Source: Bacillota bacterium (GTDB lineage: Bacteria > Bacillota > Clostridia > Tissierellales > Peptoniphilaceae). From it: 64,000 nucleotides of DNA. The notes beneath the pieces were generated by a model. It had not been told where the DNA came from. It did no database searches and saw only the letters and a program-made list of their open reading frames with translations. Numbering within the stretch: the first letter of the stretch is position 1; each line of letters starts with the position of its first letter. Location of the stretch: contig JAEZXH010000018.1 of assembly GCA_023442775.1 (NCBI GenBank), positions 62,001 through 126,000 of the forward strand. Direction: 5' to 3'. The position numbers and the translations under genes are program-made. Of this stretch, positions 55,359-63,738 are shown piece by piece.

Positions 55359-56012
55359 ATGAAATCATTCGTTATCATGGGGTGTGGGCGCTTTGGAAAT
55401 ACGGTGGCCACCACCCTCGCAGAACTTGGAAATGAAGTTCTCGTCGTCGATGAAAACTACGATAAGGTACGCGCCATCAGCGACGAGGTGACCACGGCGG
55501 TCCAGTGTGACATCATGGACGAGGCAGAAGTCGCAGACTTGGGACTCAAGAATTTTGATGTCGCCGTCATTGCCATCGGGTCAAATCTCGAAGCGTCGGT
55601 GATGGGAACACTCGCCGCGAAGGAAGCGGGAATCGACTACATCGTCGCGAAGGCGACAACTCTTCGCCAGGGAAACATCCTGGAAAAACTCGGAGCGCAC
55701 AAGATTATCTATCCCGAAAGGGACATGGCCTACCGCGTCGCCCATAACTTGACGAGTAAGAATATCTTGGACTACATCCAGATTTCTTCCGAGTTCTCCA
55801 TGATTGAGACGACGGTACCAAGGGACTGGGTCAACAAGAGCTTGGCAGAGCTCGATGTGCGCAACAGCTATGGCGTCAGTGTCGTGGCTATCGAACGGGA
55901 TAGGGACATCATCGTCTCCCCCTATGCCGATGAAGTGCTCCAGGAACATGACTTGGTGGTCATCCTCGGCTCCGATGAGCGGGTCCGCGAAGTGGAACGG
56001 GCCAATGCGTAA
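55359..56012 (+). CDS. ktrA: Potassium uptake regulatory subunit (KtrA, RCK domain)
   Basis: This 217-residue cytoplasmic protein forms the ring that gates KtrB. It has an RCK N domain with the nucleotide-binding GCGRFGNTVATTLAELGNEVLVVDEN, and a C-terminal RCK C domain (VNKSLAELDVRNSYGVSVVAIERDRDIIVSPYADEVLQEHDLVVILG). In Bacillus the ring binds ATP or ADP, and c-di-AMP binds the C domain. AGAGGTCAG precedes ATG 55359. Its 3' end overlaps the methyltransferase gene by 8 bases. Confidence 0.93.
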   Translation: MKSFVIMGCGRFGNTVATTLAELGNEVLVVDENYDKVRAISDEVTTAVQCDIMDEAEVADLGLKNFDVAVIAIGSNLEASVMGTLAAKEAGIDYIVAKATTLRQGNILEKLGAHKIIYPERDMAYRVAHNLTSKNILDYIQISSEFSMIETTVPRDWVNKSLAELDVRNSYGVSVVAIERDRDIIVSPYADEVLQEHDLVVILGSDERVREVERANA

Positions 56013-56790
56013 GAGAATCACTTCGTCAAAAAACGACGTGATGAAACACCTTCGCCTCCTCCTACAAGGGCGGAATAAAGAGGGGCATTTTCTCCTCGAA
56101 GGGCCCGTCATCATCAAGGAGAGTCTCACGACCCACCCGCCTCACGAGGTGGTAGTCAGCGAGAATCGCGAAGGGGACTATGAAGAGATTCTCTCAGCTG
56201 TACAGGGGCGAGGCGGACGGGTCATCGTCCTCGACGATCGTCTCTTTGAGAGTCTCTCAAAGGCCCAGTCGCCCCAGGGGATTTTGGGCATCTACAGACG
56301 GTTTGTAGAAAGCGCCTCCGAGGGGAGGGGGCTGCGCCTCTTTTTAGACGGCGTCCAGGACCCGGGCAACCTCGGAACGATTTTTCGATCGGCGGCGGCC
56401 TTTGGGGTTCGAGAGATTCTTCTGGGCGAAGGGTGTTGTGACGTCTACAATCCCAAGGTCTTACGCGCCTCGGCAAGTTGCATTCTAAGAATTCCCTTCC
56501 GTCAGAAAGTGGAACCTTCATGGCTTTGGAAAAAGCGCGAAGAAGGAACTCACATTATTGCCCTCGAGGCCCACGGCGGAAGACCTCTCGAGGAGATTGA
56601 TCTCTTAGAAGATGCGATTCTCATCGTGGGCAATGAGGCCCATGGACTCTCTGAGGAGACAAAAAATCTCGTTGATACGCCGGCGACGATTCCCTTGGAG
56701 CGAGAGGTGGAGAGCCTCAATGCGGCAGTGGCCACGTCCATTGCGCTCTATGCGTTGTTTCAAAGAGGACAGAAAGGAAAAGGACTATGA
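56005..56790 (+). CDS. TrmH/SpoU family RNA 2'-O-methyltransferase
   Basis: This 261-residue SPOUT enzyme methylates ribose 2'-OH in rRNA or tRNA using SAM. The N-terminal substrate-binding domain holds SSKNDVMKHLRLLLQGRNKEGHFLLEG. The knotted catalytic domain has LFLDGVQDPGNLGTIFRSAAAFG (motif 1), ILIVGNEAHGLSEE (motif 2) and IPLEREVESLNAAVATSIALYAL (motif 3). I start at ATG 56005, which overlaps ktrA by 8 bases; RBS support is weak, so coupling is likely. The target nucleotide is not known. It overlaps hisS by 4 bases. Confidence 0.9.
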   Translation: MRKRITSSKNDVMKHLRLLLQGRNKEGHFLLEGPVIIKESLTTHPPHEVVVSENREGDYEEILSAVQGRGGRVIVLDDRLFESLSKAQSPQGILGIYRRFVESASEGRGLRLFLDGVQDPGNLGTIFRSAAAFGVREILLGEGCCDVYNPKVLRASASCILRIPFRQKVEPSWLWKKREEGTHIIALEAHGGRPLEEIDLLEDAILIVGNEAHGLSEETKNLVDTPATIPLEREVESLNAAVATSIALYALFQRGQKGKGL

Positions 56791-58106
56791 GTGACATTGT
56801 AAAACCATCCACCCTTCCCGGATTTTGGGAACTTCTTCCAAAGGATCAACTTCTCTTTGACGAGATGGTCGAGGTGGTGCGTTCCACCTACGAGTCCTTC
56901 GGATTCTTGCCCTTGGATACCCCGGTCCTCGAGAAGAGAGAGGTCCTCTTGGCAAAAGGGGGCGGGGAGACAGAAAAGCAGGTTTACCAGTTGGAGAGTG
57001 GGAAGACGGAAATGGCCATGCGCTTTGACCTCACCGTTCCCTTGGCCCGCTATGTGGCCCAACACTATTCAGATCTTTCCTTCCCCTTCCGCCGTTACCA
57101 TATTGCCAAGGTCTATCGTGGGGAGAGAAACCAGCGCGGTCGCTACCGGGAGTTTTACCAGGCGGATATCGACATCATCGGCAATGGTTCCCTCGACGTC
57201 TATCACGACGCGGAAGTCGTCGCCATCATTGAGCAAATCTTTCGACGCCTCGCCTTTGGGGAATTCGTCATTCGCATCAATCACAGGAAGATGATGAGTG
57301 GCGCTCTTGAGGCCATTGGGGTTGCCGATCCCCTCGCCACCATGGGCATCCTCGATAAGCGCGAAAAGATTGGGGACGACAAACTTCGAGAGCTCCTCAC
57401 GGAAGCGGGAGAAGGGGCGCACTGCGATGAGATTTTTGCCCTTCTCGACATCGAGGGAAGTAACGAGGAAAAACTCGAAGCTCTGGAAAATCGCTTTGAC
57501 GGAGGCGAGGATTTTAAGACCGGCATTGACGAGATGAAGAGAATCCTCTGCTACGCCAAGCTGTTGGGCATTGAGGACAATCATCTTTGCATCGACTTTT
57601 CCATCGTGCGAGGACTCGATTACTACACTGGCGCCGTCTTCGAGACCTCCCTCGTCGACGCTCCAGAACTGGGAAGCGTCTGCTCTGGCGGGCGCTATGA
57701 AAATCTCGCAGGGTATTACACGAAGCAACACTTACCCGGCGTGGGGATTTCCATTGGCCTCTCCCGCCTCTTTTTCCAACTGAAAGATGCCGGAATCCTC
57801 AAAGAGAAGGAGACGAAGGTCGCCGATGCCATGGTCATCCCCATGGATGGAGTGTTTGAGGAAGCCATTGCCCTGACCCGCAATCTTCGTGAGAGAGGAC
57901 TCCACGTCATTCTCTACAGCGAGTCGGGAAAACTCGGGAAGAAATTCAAATATGCCGATGCCATGGGAGTGCCCTACGTCCTCGTTCTCGGCGAAGAGGA
58001 AGTGAAGGCGAACTCCGTCACCCTTCGCAATATGGTGAGCGGAGAGCAAGAGACCCTTTCCTATGAGGCGGCAGGGGATTGCATCTTGAAGGCAAAGGGC
58101 GTATAA
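56787..58106 (+). CDS. hisS: Histidyl-tRNA synthetase
   Basis: This 439-residue class II enzyme charges tRNA-His. It shows motif 2 as VYRGERNQRGRYREFYQADIDIIG, the histidine-specific IVRGLDYYTGAVFE loop, motif 3 GVGISIGLSRLFF, and a C-terminal anticodon-binding domain. HisZ, the short paralogue, lacks this last part. The start overlaps the methyltransferase gene by 4 bases (ATGA). No T-box stands before it. Its stop codon TAA lies in the -10 box of the thrS promoter. Confidence 0.94.
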   Translation: MSDIVKPSTLPGFWELLPKDQLLFDEMVEVVRSTYESFGFLPLDTPVLEKREVLLAKGGGETEKQVYQLESGKTEMAMRFDLTVPLARYVAQHYSDLSFPFRRYHIAKVYRGERNQRGRYREFYQADIDIIGNGSLDVYHDAEVVAIIEQIFRRLAFGEFVIRINHRKMMSGALEAIGVADPLATMGILDKREKIGDDKLRELLTEAGEGAHCDEIFALLDIEGSNEEKLEALENRFDGGEDFKTGIDEMKRILCYAKLLGIEDNHLCIDFSIVRGLDYYTGAVFETSLVDAPELGSVCSGGRYENLAGYYTKQHLPGVGISIGLSRLFFQLKDAGILKEKETKVADAMVIPMDGVFEEAIALTRNLRERGLHVILYSESGKLGKKFKYADAMGVPYVLVLGEEEVKANSVTLRNMVSGEQETLSYEAAGDCILKAKGV

Positions 58107-58107
58107 T
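58079..58107 (+). promoter_or_regulatory. Promoter for thrS
   Basis: TTGCAT (58079-58084), a 17-base spacer and TATAAT (58102-58107); the hisS stop TAA is within the -10. Confidence 0.8.
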
Positions 58108-58120
58108 GATAAGAGATTCA

Positions 58121-58309
58121 TCCGTAGAAGGGAAGAGTATCAGGAAGGACACGTCAGAGAGACTCCGGCTGGTGCGAGGAGTTCGTAGAGTTCTTGAGAA
58201 GACCACCCCTGAGGTCCTTTCGATGAGAAAGGCGTTGCTGGCGTTAACAGACTTGAGAACCAATAAAGGTGGAACCACGGCCCGTCGTCCTTTGACACGG
58301 GTCTTTTTT
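58121..58309 (+). promoter_or_regulatory. T-box riboswitch, threonine type
   Basis: Stem I is closed by GGAAGGAC (58143-58150) with GTCCTTTC (58214-58221). GAAGACCACC (58199-58207) supplies ACC threonine codons as specifier. The T-box GGTGGAACCACGG lies at 58268-58280, and a terminator, CCCGT..GTC-CTTT-GAC..ACGGG with six T residues, follows at 58281-58309. Uncharged tRNA-Thr should favour the antiterminator and switch thrS on. Confidence 0.93.
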
Positions 58310-58326
58310 GTGTAGAAGGAGGAATT

Positions 58327-60246
58327 ATGATTCGTTTAACTTACCCCGATGGGAGTGTACGAGAAGAGGCGGAAGGCATCTCTGTAAAAGAGGCCATCTC
58401 TCACATCTCTGAAGGACTGGAGCGCGCTTCTCTCGGAGCCGTTTTGAATGGAAGAATCATGGGCAAGGCTGAACAGCTCAAAGAAGATGGAGATTTCCGC
58501 GTGGTGAAGTTCGAGGACGAAGAGGGGAAGAAGATTTTCTGGCACACCTCGGCGCACCTCATGGCCTATGCCATTATGCGCTTGTATCCCGAGGCTAAAT
58601 TTGCCATTGGGCCCGCCATCGACAACGGCTTCTACTATGACATCGATCTCGAGCATCGCTTTTCTCCCGAGGATCTTCTCGCCATCGAAGAGGAGATGAA
58701 GAAAATCGTCAAGGAAGCCCCGGTCATGGAGAGAGAAGTCCTCTCTCGGGAAGAGGCCCTTCGTCTCTTTAAGGAGTTGGATCAACCCTACAAGATTGAA
58801 CTCATCGAAGAGCTCCCCGAAGGTGAAGAGATTTCCATCTATCACCTTGGAGAATTTGTGGACCTCTGCCGCGGACCTCACCTCGAAGGGGTGAAGTCCA
58901 TCAAGGCCTTCCGCTTGACGTCGGTGGCTGGAGCCTATTGGCGCGGAGACGAAAACAACAAGATGCTCCAGCGTATCTACGGCATCTCCTTTGAAAAGAA
59001 GAAGCAGATGGACGAGTACTTCGAACGCCTCGAAGAAGCGGCAAAGCGCGACCACAGAAAACTCGGGAAGGAACTCGGCCTATTCACCATGCACGAAGAG
59101 GGACCAGGATTCCCCTTCTTCCATCCCAAGGGAATGATCCTCAGAAACGAGCTGGAAAACTTCTGGCGCAAGACCCAACAAGATGAAGGCTACGGGGAAA
59201 TCAAGACTCCGATGATCCTCAACGAAGCTCTCTGGCACCAGAGCGGTCACTGGGACCACTACAAGGAAAACATGTACTTCACGAAGATCGACGGGGAAGA
59301 TTATGCCATCAAGCCCATGAACTGCCCTGGCTCCATCCTCGTGTACAAGGCAGATATGCACTCCTATCGTGACTTCCCCTTGAAGCTCAGTGAATTCGGG
59401 CAAGTCCACCGCCACGAACTCTCCGGCGCGCTTCATGGACTCTTCCGCGTACGGACCTTTACCCAAGACGATGCCCACATCTTTATGCTTCCCTCTCAGA
59501 TTTCCGAGGAGATTAAGAAGGTCATCGACTTGGCAGACAAGCTCTACACCACCTTCGGCTTCCCCTATACCGTGGAACTCTCCACCCGTCCCGAGGACTC
59601 CATGGGAACCGATGAGCAGTGGAATGTGGCCATCGACGCTCTGAAGGAAGCCCTCGACGAAAAGGGCATCTCCTATGCCATCAACGAAGGAGACGGCGCC
59701 TTCTACGGTCCGAAGATTGACTTCCACCTCGAAGACGCCATTGGTCGGACCTGGCAGTGCGGAACGATTCAGCTCGACTTCCAGATGCCCGAGCGTTTTG
59801 ACCTCACCTACATCGACGAACACGGTCAAAAGGCGCGTCCCGTCATGGTCCACCGCGCCCTCTTGGGGAGCGTGGAGCGGTTCATGGGAATCCTTATCGA
59901 GCACTTTGCCGGAAAATTCCCGATGTGGCTTGCCCCAGAACAAGTGCGCGTCCTCCCGATCTCCGAGCGCTTCATGGACTACGCAAAGTCCGTACGCGAT
60001 GAGTTGAAGGCCGCAGGGATTCGCGTCCATCTCGACGAGCGTTCCGAGAAGATTGGGTACAAGATTCGCGAAGCCCAACTTCAAAAGATTCCCTACATGG
60101 TCATCGTCGGAGAAAAGGAAATGGAATCGAAGACGGTGAACGTCCGTCATCGCAGCGGGGAGGAACTTGGAGCCATGTCTCTTGACGAGGCAAAGGAACG
60201 CTTCCTCGAAGAAATCCGTACCCGGAAGATTCTCCCCGAAGCATGA
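58327..60246 (+). CDS. thrS: Threonyl-tRNA synthetase
   Basis: This 639-residue class II enzyme charges tRNA-Thr and edits Ser-tRNA-Thr. It has an N-terminal TGS domain (MIRLTYPDGSVREEAEGISVKEA), an editing domain with WHTSAHLMAYAIMRLYPEAKFAIGP, the zinc-site region MNCPGSILVYKADMHSY with later HRHELSGALHGLFRVRTF, and a C-terminal anticodon domain. AGAAGGAGGAAT precedes ATG 58327. The T-box upstream matches. Its stop overlaps the hydrolase gene by 4 bases. Confidence 0.97.
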   Translation: MIRLTYPDGSVREEAEGISVKEAISHISEGLERASLGAVLNGRIMGKAEQLKEDGDFRVVKFEDEEGKKIFWHTSAHLMAYAIMRLYPEAKFAIGPAIDNGFYYDIDLEHRFSPEDLLAIEEEMKKIVKEAPVMEREVLSREEALRLFKELDQPYKIELIEELPEGEEISIYHLGEFVDLCRGPHLEGVKSIKAFRLTSVAGAYWRGDENNKMLQRIYGISFEKKKQMDEYFERLEEAAKRDHRKLGKELGLFTMHEEGPGFPFFHPKGMILRNELENFWRKTQQDEGYGEIKTPMILNEALWHQSGHWDHYKENMYFTKIDGEDYAIKPMNCPGSILVYKADMHSYRDFPLKLSEFGQVHRHELSGALHGLFRVRTFTQDDAHIFMLPSQISEEIKKVIDLADKLYTTFGFPYTVELSTRPEDSMGTDEQWNVAIDALKEALDEKGISYAINEGDGAFYGPKIDFHLEDAIGRTWQCGTIQLDFQMPERFDLTYIDEHGQKARPVMVHRALLGSVERFMGILIEHFAGKFPMWLAPEQVRVLPISERFMDYAKSVRDELKAAGIRVHLDERSEKIGYKIREAQLQKIPYMVIVGEKEMESKTVNVRHRSGEELGAMSLDEAKERFLEEIRTRKILPEA

Positions 60247-60794
60247 AGGTGTACGTCTTTGGAGATAGCCTCAGCGCAGGGTTTGGGATTGTCCCCAGTT
60301 CTCGATGGGACGCCCTCCTAGAAGAAGAGGGGTTTACCATCGTCAACGAAGGACAAAATGGGGACACCCTTCCTCACATTGTCGCGCGCCTCGAAGCCTA
60401 CCATGTGCCCGAGGGAAGTTTCGTTTACGTCCAAGGCGGGACTAACGATTGTGCCATGGGGACGGGAGTCGAGGCCCTCGTCGGAGTGGTCAAGCATCTC
60501 ATGGCTATCAGTCGCGACCATCAATGGCGCCTCTTCTTTGGGTTGCCGAGTCGCCCCGTCTCCCTCGATGGGGTCTTGGACCGGATTCTTTACGAGAAGA
60601 TTTCCATGCTTCGGGAGAAACTCATGGCTCTAGAGGGGCTCACTTGGATCGATTTTGAACCCGCACTCTTTTCCGATGTGGAGAACCATTTTTTCGATGC
60701 AGTGCATCCAAACAGCCAAGGCGCAAAGCTTATCGCCGAGGTATTGAAGAAGACGTGGAAGGACTTTGCAAGTCAAGGTCCTTCTTTTGCGTGA
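60243..60794 (+). CDS. SGNH/GDSL family hydrolase
   Basis: This 183-residue protein has the four SGNH blocks: GDSL with nucleophile Ser9, a Gly in block II near 40, GGTND at 65-69 with the oxyanion Asn, and DAVHPN with Asp152 and His155. No signal peptide is seen, so it acts in the cytoplasm, as a lipase, esterase or thioesterase of unknown substrate. It starts in the thrS stop (ATGA overlap), so it shares T-box control unless the genes are processed apart. Confidence 0.88.
   Translation: MKVYVFGDSLSAGFGIVPSSRWDALLEEEGFTIVNEGQNGDTLPHIVARLEAYHVPEGSFVYVQGGTNDCAMGTGVEALVGVVKHLMAISRDHQWRLFFGLPSRPVSLDGVLDRILYEKISMLREKLMALEGLTWIDFEPALFSDVENHFFDAVHPNSQGAKLIAEVLKKTWKDFASQGPSFA
60758..60788 (+). terminator. 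Possible terminator within the end of the hydrolase gene
   Basis: GAAGGAC (60758-60764) pairs with GTCCTTC (60778-60784), then TTTT. The loop is long and the hairpin lies in coding sequence, so termination is likely to be partial. Confidence 0.4.
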
Positions 60795-60813
60795 GCTCTT
60801 GGAGGTGAAGACG

Positions 60814-61959
60814 ATGATGTATCTCGATCATTGTGCAACAACGGCGGTCTATCCCGAGGTGCAAAAGGTGATGATGGAGGCGATGGAGACTTCCTATGCC
60901 AATCCCTCCTCTCTTCATCGCCAAGGGATGCAGATGGAGAAACGGCTCAAAGAGGCCCGGGAGCAGATGGGAAGGATTCTTGGCCTTCCCGCGAAGGGTA
61001 TCACCTTTACCTCTGGGGCCACCGAGGGAAATAATACGGTGATTCGAGGCCTTGTGGAGAGGGACAAGGGGCGTCACAAAAAAATCATTGCAAGCCCCCT
61101 GGAGCACGCTTCGATTTCCCAGTGTCTTCAATGGGCAAAGGACTCTGACTATGAGATTGCCCTTGTTGAGGTAGAACCCTCTGGTGTCATCTCCCTCGAT
61201 TCCCTCAATGCTCTTCTCGACGAGGAGACACTTCTCGTCTGCCTCACCTTGGTTCAAAGTGAAATCGGGACGGTCCAGCCCTTGGAGGACATTGAGAGAA
61301 TCGTCCATGGAGTGTCGCCCTCGATTCACCTCCATGTTGACGCGGTCCAAGCCGTGGGGAAAATGGATTTGCCAAGTTGGCGAGGGGTGGATTCTCTCGT
61401 CCTCAGTGGACATAAGTTCCATGGTCCAAAGGGGACGGGGGTGCTCTATCTCCGGGATGGGGTGCGCGTCAATCCTCTGATATATGGAGGGGGGCAGGAA
61501 GGAGGGTTCCGTTCTGGGACCGAGAATGTTCCAGGTATCCTCGGAATGGCAAAGGCTCTCGAGCTCGTCGAAGAGAGAAGGACACAGAGGGGAGAAGAAC
61601 TCGAAAGGGCGCGGGAGATTCTCCTGTCTCGCCTTTACGCGGCGGACCTCGGGATGCGGGTCAACGGAGAGGGGACAGTCCCCTCGATTCTGAGTGTCAG
61701 CTTTCCCTCGACCCGTGGGGAAGTCCTCTTGCACATGCTAGAAGACAAGGACATCTACGTCTCCACGGCGAGCGCCTGCTCCTCCCATAAAAAGACGAAG
61801 AAAAATCCCGTACTCGCAGCCCTTGGGGTCCCTGAGACACTTGCAGAGGGGACTTTGAGGCTCTGCTTGGGAGAGGAATTTTCTGTGGAGGAGGCAGAAG
61901 TTCTCGCAAAGGAACTCATCGACGTGGTTAAAGATGTCCAGGAGATTATTGGGAGGTAA
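60814..61959 (+). CDS. Cysteine desulfurase, ThiI-associated
   Basis: This 381-residue PLP enzyme has MYLDHCATTAVYPEVQ, the PLP lysine in LVLSGHKFHGPKGTG and the catalytic cysteine loop STASACSSHKKTKKNPVL. That loop and the lack of an adjacent scaffold distinguish it from iscS at 40330. It ends 2 bases before thiI, so it is the likely sulfur donor for tRNA 4-thiouridine, like NifZ of Bacillus. GGAGGTG precedes ATG 60814; ATG 60817 is also possible. It may be read through from the thrS operon. Confidence 0.92.
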   Translation: MMYLDHCATTAVYPEVQKVMMEAMETSYANPSSLHRQGMQMEKRLKEAREQMGRILGLPAKGITFTSGATEGNNTVIRGLVERDKGRHKKIIASPLEHASISQCLQWAKDSDYEIALVEVEPSGVISLDSLNALLDEETLLVCLTLVQSEIGTVQPLEDIERIVHGVSPSIHLHVDAVQAVGKMDLPSWRGVDSLVLSGHKFHGPKGTGVLYLRDGVRVNPLIYGGGQEGGFRSGTENVPGILGMAKALELVEERRTQRGEELERAREILLSRLYAADLGMRVNGEGTVPSILSVSFPSTRGEVLLHMLEDKDIYVSTASACSSHKKTKKNPVLAALGVPETLAEGTLRLCLGEEFSVEEAEVLAKELIDVVKDVQEIIGR

Positions 61960-61961
61960 GG

Positions 61962-63125
61962 ATGAAGCGAGTGATTAGTGCAAGTCTTGGAGAAGTGGTT
62001 CTCAAGGGGAAGAATCGGAAACACTTTCTCCATTCCTTGACGAGGCGGATGAAAGCGGTCTGCGATAAGATTGGGCCCGTGGAAATACGTCACGAAATGG
62101 GAAAAATCTACGTGGAGGGGGACCCGGAAAAGACCTCGGAGTACATCCGCGCCCTGAAACACGTCTTTGGGATTGTCTACATCAGCCCCTGCATCGAGAC
62201 GGCAAACGACCTTCAAAGCCTCAAGGAAGCGGCGATTGCCCTCATTGAGGAGTATCGGAAGGACCATGAGGTGCGCACCTTTAAGGTCCACACGAGCCGT
62301 GCAGACAAGAACTATCCCTTGAAGAGTCCGGAGATCAATCGTCATCTTGGCGGCGCAATTCTCGCTCATTTCGAGGATCTCTCCGTCGACGTCCACAATC
62401 CCGACATCTACGTCTATTGCGACGTCAAGGGACATGGATATCTCTACATCGAGCGGGAGAGAGCCTATGGAGGGCTCCCCCTTGGCACCAATGGGAAAGG
62501 ACTTCTTCTCTTAAGTGGTGGAATCGACAGCCCCGTGGCAGGATTTTTTATGGCCAAGCGCGGGGTGAAGGTCGACGCCATCCACTTCCACTCCTATCCC
62601 TTCACTTCCGAGCGCGCTGAGGAAAAAGTCCTCGACCTTGCGCGTATTCTCAGCCCCTACACCGACGGGGTCAAGGTTCACTCCATCAACCTCCTGCCCA
62701 TCCAAAAAGAAATCAATAAACACTGCCCCGAGGAAGAGATGACGATTATCTCTCGCCGCTTTATGGTGCGTATTGCCGACAGATTGGCCCAGAAGAAGGG
62801 ATACATGTCTCTCATCACAGGAGAAAATCTCGGTCAAGTCGCAAGCCAGACCATTCACGGCATTACAGTCACAAACCACATGACTGATCTGCCTATTTTC
62901 CGCCCCCTCATCGGCATGGATAAGATTGACATCATTCGCCACGCGGAAGAAATCGGCACCTATGAGACGTCGATTCTTCCCTTTGAGGACTGCTGTACCG
63001 TCTTTTTGCCGAAGCATCCGAGCCTGCGTCCCACCGAGGAGAAAATCTCTCGCTCGGAGGAAGCTCTAGACATCGATGCTCTCGTGGAAGAAGCACTGGA
63101 GAAGATGGTGATTCATCAGTGTTAA
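61962..63125 (+). CDS. thiI: tRNA 4-thiouridine synthetase
   Basis: ThiI places sulfur at U8 of tRNA and may supply sulfur for thiamine. The 387-residue protein has a ferredoxin-like N-terminal domain, a THUMP domain (about 60-165) and a PP-loop LLLSGGIDSPVAGFFMAKRG near 180. It lacks the C-terminal rhodanese domain of E. coli ThiI, as is normal in Firmicutes, where a dedicated cysteine desulfurase passes on the sulfur; that gene is just upstream. The start ATG 61962 is 2 bases after it, behind GGGAGGTAAGG. Confidence 0.94.
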   Translation: MKRVISASLGEVVLKGKNRKHFLHSLTRRMKAVCDKIGPVEIRHEMGKIYVEGDPEKTSEYIRALKHVFGIVYISPCIETANDLQSLKEAAIALIEEYRKDHEVRTFKVHTSRADKNYPLKSPEINRHLGGAILAHFEDLSVDVHNPDIYVYCDVKGHGYLYIERERAYGGLPLGTNGKGLLLLSGGIDSPVAGFFMAKRGVKVDAIHFHSYPFTSERAEEKVLDLARILSPYTDGVKVHSINLLPIQKEINKHCPEEEMTIISRRFMVRIADRLAQKKGYMSLITGENLGQVASQTIHGITVTNHMTDLPIFRPLIGMDKIDIIRHAEEIGTYETSILPFEDCCTVFLPKHPSLRPTEEKISRSEEALDIDALVEEALEKMVIHQC

Positions 63126-63185
63126 TGTGTAAAGAGGAAAGGACTGGGTATAGATAGACCAAAGAATAGTCTAGAAAGGAATTCT

Positions 63186-63737
63186 ATGAAGAAAGTACTT
63201 CCAGTTCTCCTGATCCTAGTGATCATTGGTGCCGTCTTTGCCTCCACCTACAATCGTGTGATGGTCCTCGATGAAGACGTGAACCAAGCCTGGGCTCAAG
63301 TTGAGAACACCTTAAAACGCCGTGCAGATCTCATCCCTAACTTGGTCAACACCGTGAAGGGATATGCCAAACATGAAGAGGATGTCTTCGTCCAGGTGAC
63401 AAACGCCCGCAGTGCGGTGCAACAGGCCTCCACTCCCCAGGAGTATGCCGAGGCGAACAACCAGATGAATCAAGCGATTCGTAGCATCAACGTCGTGGCA
63501 GAAAACTATCCTGAGCTCAAGGCGGATACGAGTTTCCAAAACCTCCAGATCGAACTGGCGGGGACGGAAAACCGCATTTCTGTGGAGCGCAAGCGCTACA
63601 ATGACAAGGTCGCCGAGTACAATCGTGCCGTGCGTCGTTTCCCCACGAAGCTCGTTGCGGGCATCATGGGCTTTTCTGCAAGAGAATACTTCGAGGTTTC
63701 GGAACAAGATCAACAAGTTCCGGAGGTGAAATTCTAA
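63186..63737 (+). CDS. LemA family protein
   Basis: This 183-residue protein has an N-terminal membrane anchor (about 4-20) and then the LemA helical domain: YNRVMVLDEDVNQAWAQVENTLKRRADLIPNLVNTVKGYA, and a C-terminal part with RKRYNDKVAEYNRAVRRFP. Function is not established; many lemA genes are followed, as here, by a TPM-domain gene. AAAGGAATTCT precedes ATG 63186. No strong promoter is seen; TATAGA at 63149 with a poor -35 is the best candidate. Confidence 0.9.
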   Translation: MKKVLPVLLILVIIGAVFASTYNRVMVLDEDVNQAWAQVENTLKRRADLIPNLVNTVKGYAKHEEDVFVQVTNARSAVQQASTPQEYAEANNQMNQAIRSINVVAENYPELKADTSFQNLQIELAGTENRISVERKRYNDKVAEYNRAVRRFPTKLVAGIMGFSAREYFEVSEQDQQVPEVKF

Positions 63738-63738
63738 C

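Noticed and set aside
63155..63173. Inverted repeat TAGAC/GTCTA before lemA as an operator
   Set aside because: Only five bases per arm, likely by chance in an AT-richer spacer.
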